Assembly (NCBI GenBank): GCA_027486695.1
Contig: JAIXOS010000302.1
Span: forward strand, 1 to 42,471
Source: Chitinophagaceae bacterium
GTDB taxonomy: Bacteria; Bacteroidota; Bacteroidia; Chitinophagales; Chitinophagaceae
Length of the DNA: 42,471 bases
Direction of reading: 5' to 3'
Every line of letters begins with the position of its first letter. Within the stretch, counting starts at the first letter, position 1. Below, one piece after another: positions 34,283 through 41,590 of this stretch. The notes under the pieces are model-generated. The model saw only the letters and a program-made list of their open reading frames with translations. It did no database searches and was not told where the DNA came from. Made by a program: the position numbers and the translations under genes.

Positions 34283-36589
34283 TTAGTCAATGAATAAAAT
34301 GTCTTCAATCGGTAACCTCAGTGAGCGTTCTTTTACGTCATCCGCTTCAAAAACACGAAAAAGAAAAACTTCGCCTCGTTTTTCCATACCCGGAAAAACT
34401 TGCATAAACTTTTCTCTTAATGCTACAAGTTCCTCGATGGTGCTATTTGATAAGCCCTCGCCATTACCGTACAAAATTCTGGGGAACAAATATAATGGTG
34501 CTATCAATGGTTGATAGGCAATTTTTAATGCAGTAGCCTGCAGCCATTGTCTTTGTGCTGCACGGCCGCCGTTAATAAAATCGATAGGTGTATAAGCAGG
34601 CATACAAATTAAGCCAACAGCCGCAGAATGAATGGTGTTTTGTACCGACACTTTTTTAAAAGCTTTAGCACCATCTATATCGCGTAGTACATCCATTACC
34701 TTACCATCGCTCAAAATTTTTAATGCGGCCAATGCCTGTTGTGGAATTTCGAGGGTTTGGATATCCATACCAGTTTTGGTTAAATGTGCCTGTTCGCTAC
34801 TCCAACGCATTTCCCTATGAAAAAAATCGTAGTGCCCATGCGGATGCATGATTCTGATTCTATCTACTGCCGAAATAATTTCGCCAACCAGTTGTAGTTG
34901 ATCAGGCTGTTCAATAAAAGTAACTGTAGCGCCAGGAACGGTTTCGGCAATTGCTTTAAGTTGGTGTAATGCATCGCCTTTTAACGCTTTTGGTGGAGTA
35001 ATATACCGATTGGTGCAGCGTTGGTGAATAACCGAAGCTAAATGACTTGCAATGTGTGGTTCAGTTTTGGACGATGAATTTTTTTGAAATTGAATATTGG
35101 CAATGCAAACACTATTATTGGGAATTGGAAACCAATCAATTACTACTTCCCAAGCATGTTTGTGTGCGCTAATAACCAAGTTTTCTACCAAGCTGCCAAA
35201 CGAAATATAGGAGGCCATGTGTTTGTAATCGCCAAAGGAGTACGACCTACTTATTTCATGAAAAAGGTACAATTGGTTGTATTTAAACAGCCACCTCCAA
35301 GGTTGGTCATTGCCCGACGAAGGAGCAGCACCTGAGTCTATCAGTATTTGTTGTAAGGTTTCCGAATCGGGGCATTCTGCTGCAATAGATACAGGAATCT
35401 TGTGTACTTGCTCGCGTAAAGTTGCTAAAGTCAAAGGTTCTAAAATCGGAGGAATGTAAGCCGGAACAATAGGAGCATCGTTCGGCAATATTGATTCGGT
35501 ATCAACATAAAATCGGCCCGAACTATTGAGTTGACCCAATAATAAACGGCGGCTAATATCGGCTACAATACCACCTCCCATAATTACCGAAGAAGCTAAC
35601 TGAGGCCAAGTGGTTAACGATTGGCCAAGTTCTATCAACGACACTTTTGATCTTAGCGATAGAGAGCCTACACCAATTAATTTTAGTATAAACGGAATTT
35701 TTTGCTCCGTGGTTAAGCCTTTTAAATGTTCGTATTGGATATTGCCAATAAGGCCATGTAGTATTGGATAATTGGGGTCAATGTCAAAGCGTTCTATATC
35801 AATCATGCCCCTATCGTTGGTTTCCATCAATACCGGAATACCTAAGGTTTTCGCTTTTTGTCGGCTAAGTATTTTAACGTCTAGCCCATCACACTCTTCT
35901 ATCAATAAATCCAAATGTCCGTTTTGGGTTAAAAAATCGGAAATATTGTTTTCCGTAATGCCATCGGTAAAGCAAACGACTTCAATAAAAGGGTCTATTT
36001 CGGCAATTTCTCTTGCTGCTACTACTACTTTTGGTAGGCCTAAGTGGTATAGGCCGGTTCTGATTCGGTTATAGTTGCTCAACTCAAGGGTGTCAAAATC
36101 GGCCAATCTAATTTCGCCACAACCGCGTTCCATGGCTAAAGCCAATGCAACCGACTGACCAACGGATAAACCGATAACACCAATTTTTTTGGAACCCAAA
36201 ATATCGCGTTCTTTTTTGGTAATTTTCTGTTGGTTTCTGTTGGTTCTTACTTCTATAAATTCTGTTTTGTCTAATAGGTGTACCAATTGGTTGTTCCACG
36301 AATAGTATACCCAAACGCCATACGCTTGCATGGAAACGCCGTTTAGCAAGGCGGCAATAGCCGAGTGGTAATCGTTTTCTTGTAATGTGACCGACGGATT
36401 TTGGCACTTAATCAACTCTTTTAATTGATCGGCAATGGTGTCGGAAACAGATAAATTATTATTTTCAAACAATAATTGCTCAAAAAGATGTTTGTCTGTG
36501 GCATTGGTGAGGCGAAAAAATTGAGGTTTTGTATTTAAATCAGGCTTGATGGATTGAAAATTTTGTAAAAGATTTTGATAACTCATCAC
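34283..36589 (-). CDS. ThiF (E1-like)-nitroreductase fusion, Rv1355c family
   Basis: The 768-residue product has three parts: an N-terminal region (1-125), a ThiF/E1-like adenylating domain (about 128-350) and a nitroreductase-like flavin domain (about 405-760). The E1 part has GVIGLSVGQSVALA (nucleotide loop, 137-150), ADFDTLELSNYNR (163-175; conserved Asp, Asn and Arg for ATP) and IEECDGLDVK (230-239). The usual CxxC zinc pairs are absent, and a catalytic Cys is not obvious. The flavin part has GAAPSSGNDQPWRW (420-433) and a late NGGRAAQRQWLQATALK (673-689). This matches the Rv1355c type of fusion. It is first in the operon with the acyltransferase and two kinases; function unknown. Confidence 0.88.
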   Translation of the reverse strand: MMSYQNLLQNFQSIKPDLNTKPQFFRLTNATDKHLFEQLLFENNNLSVSDTIADQLKELIKCQNPSVTLQENDYHSAIAALLNGVSMQAYGVWVYYSWNNQLVHLLDKTEFIEVRTNRNQQKITKKERDILGSKKIGVIGLSVGQSVALALAMERGCGEIRLADFDTLELSNYNRIRTGLYHLGLPKVVVAAREIAEIDPFIEVVCFTDGITENNISDFLTQNGHLDLLIEECDGLDVKILSRQKAKTLGIPVLMETNDRGMIDIERFDIDPNYPILHGLIGNIQYEHLKGLTTEQKIPFILKLIGVGSLSLRSKVSLIELGQSLTTWPQLASSVIMGGGIVADISRRLLLGQLNSSGRFYVDTESILPNDAPIVPAYIPPILEPLTLATLREQVHKIPVSIAAECPDSETLQQILIDSGAAPSSGNDQPWRWLFKYNQLYLFHEISRSYSFGDYKHMASYISFGSLVENLVISAHKHAWEVVIDWFPIPNNSVCIANIQFQKNSSSKTEPHIASHLASVIHQRCTNRYITPPKALKGDALHQLKAIAETVPGATVTFIEQPDQLQLVGEIISAVDRIRIMHPHGHYDFFHREMRWSSEQAHLTKTGMDIQTLEIPQQALAALKILSDGKVMDVLRDIDGAKAFKKVSVQNTIHSAAVGLICMPAYTPIDFINGGRAAQRQWLQATALKIAYQPLIAPLYLFPRILYGNGEGLSNSTIEELVALREKFMQVFPGMEKRGEVFLFRVFEADDVKERSLRLPIEDILFID

Positions 36590-36894
36590 CTATGAAGTTA
36601 ATTTATTTACAATGTAATATATGGCAGCGGTAGAAAAGGAACATCTTAACTCTATAAATGTAAAATTTTATTGTAAACTTTGCTTAAATTATTAAAATCT
36701 TTGACGAATAAAAAGCATTTTTGCTTTAGAAAGAAGTGTTAACCAAATAAATAACGAAAACTTTCTTAATTAATGTAGCTATGTAAATATGCTTTTGCTT
36801 TTTGTACACAATCGTAAACAAGCCACCTATTTTCATAAATTATTTTTTTACAATACATTTGTAAGTAAAATTTGCTAAAAGAAAAATAAAACAA
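36590..36894. other. Divergent intergenic gap
   Basis: This 305-bp AT-rich gap separates the fusion-protein operon and the receiver gene. It contains the -7 box at 36854. No gene or repeat was seen. Confidence 0.55.
36854..36861 (+). promoter_or_regulatory. Probable -7 box of the single-domain receiver gene
   Basis: TACATTTG fits TAnnTTTG and lies 33 nt before the ATG. TTTT at about 36830 is at -33 spacing but is not a perfect TTTG. Confidence 0.5.
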
Positions 36895-37359
36895 ATGGAA
36901 GAAACCCTAATCAATGTTTTATATATCGACGACGAAGTACACAACCTTACGTCATTCAAAGCGGCCTTTAGAAGAAAGTTCAATGTATTTATAGCAGAAA
37001 ATGCCGAAGATGGTCGGAAAATAGTTGAGCAAGAAAAAATACACATTATTTTAAGTGATCAGCGAATGCCTAAAATGACGGGGATAGAATTTTTTCAATC
37101 CATATTGGAAGTGCATCCCGATCCTATACGCATATTGATTACGGGTTATACCGATATAAACGCAGTGGTAGATGCCATTAATTTGGGACAAGTGTATAAA
37201 TACATCACCAAACCATGGCGCGATGATGAAATCATCAATTTTGTTACAAAAGCCTACGAAGTGTATACTTTGAGAGAAGCCAACAAGATATTGACAGAAA
37301 AACTACTCGATGCCAATCAAAAATTGGAATTTTTGGCACGTCAGAGTTTGCTTTCGTAA
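36895..37359 (+). CDS. Single-domain response regulator receiver
   Basis: The 154-residue product is a receiver domain alone, with LYIDDEVHN (9-17), phospho-Asp55 in IILSDQRMP and TKPW near 105-108, plus a short C-terminal coiled coil. No DNA-binding or enzymatic output domain is present, so it may act by protein contact or as a phosphate sink, as CheY or Spo0F do. It shares runs such as PIRILITGYTDI, AIN-G-(IV)Y and KPW with the receiver of the hybrid kinase at 30175. It is transcribed away from the operon and ends at a large hairpin. Confidence 0.93.
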   Translation: MEETLINVLYIDDEVHNLTSFKAAFRRKFNVFIAENAEDGRKIVEQEKIHIILSDQRMPKMTGIEFFQSILEVHPDPIRILITGYTDINAVVDAINLGQVYKYITKPWRDDEIINFVTKAYEVYTLREANKILTEKLLDANQKLEFLARQSLLS

Positions 37360-37382
37360 GCACATATTGCTTGTTATAGCAT

Positions 37383-37429
37383 TAACGGCCATCACGCTTG
37401 TACAATGTATACAAGCATGATGGCCGTTA
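37383..37429. terminator. Long hairpin between convergent genes
   Basis: Arms 37383-37402 and 37410-37429 pair over 20 bp with one mismatch; core TAACGGCCATCA. There is no long T tract, but the position between the receiver and the convergent thioredoxin gene fits a terminator. Confidence 0.7.
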
Positions 37430-37455
37430 TTACATGTGTGTAATAGATTAAGATA

Positions 37456-39498
37456 TTAAGGTTTATCTAATAAAATGCGCTTCAGCTTTTCAGGATTTTC
37501 ATAAACATCGTAATTTGCTGATAAAATATTGCCTTTTTTATTGATAATCATATATCTTGGAATGCCTTTAATATTGTATTGCGTGAGCAGCATTTGCCAA
37601 TCATCTGCGTTTAAATAATAATGAAAGCCCCTTATTTGTTTAATCATGGTTTTCCAAGTATCCTCCGGCGAGTTATCGGAAGCTATGTTAACAAAGGCTA
37701 CAGAATCTCTTTTAAGTTCCTCTTTCAAAGGGGCAAGTGTTTGCATACCTGCACGGCAGGGGGCACACCAAGTAGCCCAAAAGTCGACCAATATCATTTT
37801 TCCTTCATGCTGCTTAGCAATTGCCTGTAGCAGTTCATAATCATTGCTACGGGGTGTTTTCATGACTATTGATCCATCTATAGCAGGTTGCTTTTGGATT
37901 CGGCGAATTTCTTTGTCAATAATGCCTGTGATGGTTTTGGATTTGGCCGATTCTCGGTATTTAAAAAGCAAGCCTTCGTTATCAGTTGGGTTATTTTTTA
38001 TTTGATTCATTATGGGATAAAAAAGTAGTAAGTCATGTGTCCAATCTGGAAATTGGTAATAGTCTTGTAAATATTCCAATTCAGTTTTGGCATTTAATGC
38101 ATCGTTGTATTTTTCTATCTGTTTTCGGTAACGTTTTTTAAATTCTTGTGTAGCTACTTCTAAAGCGGCTAAATCCAAGCTACTATCTTCAATACCCATT
38201 TGTGCTTTTTTGAGTTGCGCATGCAAAGCAATATCTGCATTGGTTAGTAGCGTGCCTTTTTCTTGCAGTTGTTCAATTATCTTGATAATGCTTGTAGTAG
38301 GTTTTTTTGTATTCCTTTTGTTCAATAATGTCTTTAACAAATTTCTAGAATCAGCAGAGTAAAGTATTGCCGAATCGGCTAATGCGTGAATTAGCGCTTG
38401 CCGATAGCCCGTATCGGAATCAACATTAAGATTGATTGACAAATTGTTGGTTTTGATATTAATTAAATTATATTTTTTATATATTTCAACTTTTAGTTGA
38501 AATAAAAATAAATTTTCTGCATATTGTGCATTCAAATTTTTTTTCAAGATGGCGTATTCTTGAAAATCAACGATGTGATTATCGTATAACTTTTGAATAA
38601 ATTGATTGTTATCATTATAATAATTGGTTGTTGTTTTACGGTATCCAATTGGAGAGTCATAATTTAAACTATCCTCTATTGGCAGAGGTGGCAACATTTG
38701 TAAATTGTAATTAGCGTCTTGTGCTAAAAAAAGCAATACGTTATTTAAATTGGAATTACTACCCATGCATATATTTTGGCTATATGGTTTGTTGTTGGGA
38801 CGGTATTTATTAGCAATTAATTTGCTCTCATTTTTATTAAGAAAAAAATTATTTTTAGCCCCTGGTGTTACATACAGTGCGCTAGCTCTAGCGTAGTTTC
38901 TGCCATTGACATCAATTGTATAATTAACACTAATAATTTGAGCAAAATAAACAGGAATAGAAAAAAAATAACAATTATTGCGATAGTCTTTTGGAGTAAA
39001 TTCGCCAAAAGCAGAGCTTATTTTGCAGGTTGCATTTTTTTCAGTACTTGGTGTTACTACGGCAATTTCAGCCAAATTGTTGTAGGAAGAACTACTTGTA
39101 TAGGTAAAGGTGGGTACACTCATTTGTGTTTTAAGTAAATCGTTTGGCAGGTTATTGGTACAATTAACCATTGTGGAGGTGCTACTACCAATTTTGCAGG
39201 CTTCTTCGCTAATTGATTGAACAAAAATTTCTGTTTTTTGCTTATCATTTACCAGGGTTATGGAGTTGACTGTATTGCTAATGGCGGTTGTTTTTTCGTA
39301 TTGCCATATTTGATTTTTGTAAACAACGGTGTTTTCATGCACGCCTAATACCCATTCAAGTTGATGTGCCGCATTGAACCAATTACCTTTGAAGGTATTT
39401 GAAAACTGATCAATACTAGTGGTGGTGTTTTGGGCTTGTACAAAATGTAACAGACAACCCAGAAATACTGCTACATAAATAGACCATACGTGTTTCAT
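37456..39498 (-). CDS. TlpA-family thioredoxin protein with long N-terminal region
   Basis: The product has 680 residues from ATG 39498, which gives a proper signal peptide (WSIYVAVFLGCLLHFVQAQ); the longer frame to 39537 would run through the -7 box at 39531. The C-terminal 130 residues are a thioredoxin fold with FWATWCAPCRAGMQ (CxxC near 578-581), a cis-Pro region GIPRYMIIN, and the TlpA-like FVNIASDNSPEDTW. The first roughly 530 residues are beta-rich, then helical, and do not match a domain I know; a similar plan is common for periplasmic thioredoxin-like proteins in Bacteroidota. It probably reduces disulfides outside the cytoplasm. Confidence 0.87.
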   Translation of the reverse strand: MKHVWSIYVAVFLGCLLHFVQAQNTTTSIDQFSNTFKGNWFNAAHQLEWVLGVHENTVVYKNQIWQYEKTTAISNTVNSITLVNDKQKTEIFVQSISEEACKIGSSTSTMVNCTNNLPNDLLKTQMSVPTFTYTSSSSYNNLAEIAVVTPSTEKNATCKISSAFGEFTPKDYRNNCYFFSIPVYFAQIISVNYTIDVNGRNYARASALYVTPGAKNNFFLNKNESKLIANKYRPNNKPYSQNICMGSNSNLNNVLLFLAQDANYNLQMLPPLPIEDSLNYDSPIGYRKTTTNYYNDNNQFIQKLYDNHIVDFQEYAILKKNLNAQYAENLFLFQLKVEIYKKYNLINIKTNNLSINLNVDSDTGYRQALIHALADSAILYSADSRNLLKTLLNKRNTKKPTTSIIKIIEQLQEKGTLLTNADIALHAQLKKAQMGIEDSSLDLAALEVATQEFKKRYRKQIEKYNDALNAKTELEYLQDYYQFPDWTHDLLLFYPIMNQIKNNPTDNEGLLFKYRESAKSKTITGIIDKEIRRIQKQPAIDGSIVMKTPRSNDYELLQAIAKQHEGKMILVDFWATWCAPCRAGMQTLAPLKEELKRDSVAFVNIASDNSPEDTWKTMIKQIRGFHYYLNADDWQMLLTQYNIKGIPRYMIINKKGNILSANYDVYENPEKLKRILLDKP

Positions 39499-39530
39499 TG
39501 CAAGTAAATAGCGTTTAATTAACAATGTTT

Positions 39531-39560
39531 CAAACATATGGGTTTTTTTGTAAAACCAAT
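39531..39560 (-). promoter_or_regulatory. Probable promoter of the TlpA-type gene
   Basis: On the minus strand TATGTTTG (39538-39531) fits TAnnTTTG, with ATTG (39560-39557) 18 nt upstream in place of TTTG. This position supports the ATG at 39498 as the start. Confidence 0.5.
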
Positions 39561-39617
39561 GTACGTGTATGTAAAAATTTATTTTTTAATTTAGTTATTT
39601 GTTAATAGTGGTTTTTT

Positions 39618-39710
39618 GCGTTAGGGATTGACGCGAATACCCCACAGCCGACATCCTGAAAGGTGGCGGCGAGGAGTAGCAGCAAAAGCCCGACCCGAAG
39701 GGGAACGCCC
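39618..39710. repeat. GC-rich structured intergenic element
   Basis: A 93-bp block much richer in GC than its surroundings begins GCGTTAGGG and ends GGGGAACGCCC, so its ends can pair. Inside, AGCCGACATCCT pairs with AGGTGGCGGC around a GAA loop. Elements with the AAAGCCCGACCC...AACGCCC ending occur widely between genes in Bacteroidota as far as I recall, but only one copy is in this window. Confidence 0.55.
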
Positions 39711-39741
39711 TGTTTTTGACTACTTAAAAAAACAATTGTGT

Positions 39742-40272
39742 TTAGGAATGAGGGGCAAAAGCGCGCTTTACAATGATACCCAATTCTTCGTCTATAAAAT
39801 CTTTGGTACCGTACTCCACTACACGTCCAATTTCTTTTCCGTTTTTGAGTACAATAAAGGTTGGTACGTTGGTAATATGGTATTTTTTGTGCAAGCCGTA
39901 ATAAGTTGTTTTGTTGCGGTCTACAGCAATGAGGGTAATATTTTGTTGGGGATAATTGCTTTTATTGACCAATCTAAAAAAAACAGGCCATAAGTTTTGT
40001 GTATCGCTGCACCAAGTGCCACCAAAAACAAGCATGGTAAATTGCGTTCCATATTGTTTAAACGCCTGTACAGCCGCCGCATTGGCTGTGCCATATTGTT
40101 GGTTTTGGGTAAACCATGAAAAGGCGGTATCCGATGCAATAACCTGTTGGTTGATAATGCCTTTTAATACCTTGGTTTTGCTGTCGGGAATTACTTGATA
40201 ATGCACTTGCTGTACATTTTTGCAGGCACTGAAAATTAGTAATAAACCACAGATAGCGAGAGTTTTACGCAT
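39742..40272 (-). CDS. Thioredoxin-fold lipoprotein with a CxxT site
   Basis: The product has 176 residues. A lipobox LIFSAC (Cys about residue 17) predicts a lipoprotein. The thioredoxin domain has LVFGGTWCSDTQNL (near 80-93), in which the usual second Cys is Thr, then LIAVDRNKTTYYG and ITNVPTFIVLKNGKEIGRV with the cis-Pro. CxxT versions cannot form the standard disulfide and may act through mixed disulfides or as chaperones; this is inference. Two thioredoxin-type genes in a row on one strand, with the GC-rich element between them, suggest a shared oxidative-folding theme. Confidence 0.88.
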   Translation of the reverse strand: MRKTLAICGLLLIFSACKNVQQVHYQVIPDSKTKVLKGIINQQVIASDTAFSWFTQNQQYGTANAAAVQAFKQYGTQFTMLVFGGTWCSDTQNLWPVFFRLVNKSNYPQQNITLIAVDRNKTTYYGLHKKYHITNVPTFIVLKNGKEIGRVVEYGTKDFIDEELGIIVKRAFAPHS

Positions 40273-40285
40273 AACAGCAATATGT

Positions 40286-41401
40286 TTAGGATGCTTGTAA
40301 ATTGGTTTTGAGTTCTAGTAAAAACGAACGAAAATGGTTGAGCGATTGGATGAGCGTCATTTCCTTATCGGCTACAGATTTATTGGCTTTTAAATATTCT
40401 TTAGCACCCTCTATGCTGTATTTTTTGTTGCGCAGCAAATGGTGAATAAGTTGTAGGTTTTTAATGTCTTCTACCCTGAAAAGGCGATCACCTTTGCGTG
40501 TTTTGCGTGGTTGCAAAATATCGAATTCGTTTTCCCAAAACCGAATTTGCGAATTGTTTACTTTGAACCATCCGGCTACTTCTGAAATGCTGTAGTACAA
40601 TTTTTTTTCCAAAATGTCGATAGAGGGCACGTCAATCAGGTCGGCAGTGGCATCCATTTCTTTGAACGATTTACGGCCACGTTTGCCAAGTGGATTCTGC
40701 GTTGACGCTTCTGACTTTTCAGTTGATTCGTTAAGCAACACAGGTGAAGGCGTTATTTCGGAAAGGTCAATAGGGTCTGCAGAATTTAACCAATTGTCGG
40801 AGGATGTGGTGGTGGTGTGTTGCAAAGATGCCTCCTCTACAGCAACCGCTTCTGTGGACAAATCGGGGGTACTATCGGGTTCGATTGCGGTGGTGGCAGC
40901 TTTTATTTTTACTGCAATTGTGTTATTACTGTACACAATGGTAGAGGCCGATTCGGTATTTGCCGCAGTGTTTGAAGTGGTGGTTTCGGCCAATAAGTCT
41001 GCTGCTGTTGCATGCTCTTCTTCGCTGTTGCCCAATACATCAAGGGTAGTAGCAGTAGTTTGCGCTTCCACAAATGTTACAGCAGTATTTTCCAACAAGG
41101 TATCGGGTATATCTGCTATCGGATTTGTAGCTGCAAGCGGTTCGTTGATGGTAGAAGGCAAGTTATTTGTTGCAGGCGCTTCTTCGCTGTTGCTCATTAC
41201 ATCATGGGTAGCAGTAGCTGGGGCTTCCGCAAATGTTACAGCAGTAGTTTCCAACGATGTATCTGCTATTGGGTTTGTAGCTGCAAGCGGTTCGTTGGGG
41301 GTAGTAGGCAAATTGTTTGTTGCAGGCACTGCTTTGGCCTTTTTAGCAGGTGGTTGCGGCAAAATGGGATTGCCAAATAAATCTAATTGTACCGTATCCA
41401 T
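40286..41401 (-). CDS. MerR-family regulator with long repetitive N-terminus
   Basis: The product has 371 residues from ATG 41401 (MDTVQLDLFGNPILPQPP), preferred over 41482, whose added residues are aromatic and unlike the family. The C-terminal 110 residues are a MerR winged helix: LYYSISEVAGWFKVNNSQIR (from about 265), then FWENEFDILQPRKTRKG and YSIEGAKEYLK. The long middle is Ala/Thr/Glu/Asn-rich and carries two copies of a segment with NEPLAATNPIAD and TAVTF, so it is probably disordered. MerR proteins with this WFxVxxSxIRFWE form are common in Bacteroidota. The target is not known. Confidence 0.88.
   Translation of the reverse strand: MDTVQLDLFGNPILPQPPAKKAKAVPATNNLPTTPNEPLAATNPIADTSLETTAVTFAEAPATATHDVMSNSEEAPATNNLPSTINEPLAATNPIADIPDTLLENTAVTFVEAQTTATTLDVLGNSEEEHATAADLLAETTTSNTAANTESASTIVYSNNTIAVKIKAATTAIEPDSTPDLSTEAVAVEEASLQHTTTTSSDNWLNSADPIDLSEITPSPVLLNESTEKSEASTQNPLGKRGRKSFKEMDATADLIDVPSIDILEKKLYYSISEVAGWFKVNNSQIRFWENEFDILQPRKTRKGDRLFRVEDIKNLQLIHHLLRNKKYSIEGAKEYLKANKSVADKEMTLIQSLNHFRSFLLELKTNLQAS
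41014..41328. repeat. Tandem repeat inside the MerR-type gene
   Basis: Two units, about 41014-41176 and 41177-41328, share blocks such as TTTGTAGCTGCAAGCGGTTC (41123 and 41273) at a 150-bp offset, with small indels that keep the frame. It encodes the duplicated NEPLAATNPIAD segment. Confidence 0.8.
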
Positions 41402-41590
41402 ACCGTAAAAATAACAAACACTTACGTGTGCTGATGCAAATGGTTTAAATGGTGGAAAAAAGTATGCCTTTTGTAGTACCATGAGTCAAAAATCGGGTAA
41501 ATGGCACTTCCAAATTTAAACAATCCTTTACCAATTGGGTCAACAAAAAATGGTAATTTCACCCATTCAAACATACTCAAAACGATTGTT

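Noticed and set aside
39628-39993. Plus-strand frame reading through the GC-rich element
   Set aside because: It opens inside the structured element and then runs antisense to the thioredoxin lipoprotein gene.
40614-41408. Plus-strand 264-codon frame rich in Val, Ser and Ala
   Set aside because: It is the antisense shadow of the low-complexity Ala/Thr/Glu-rich part of the MerR-type gene.
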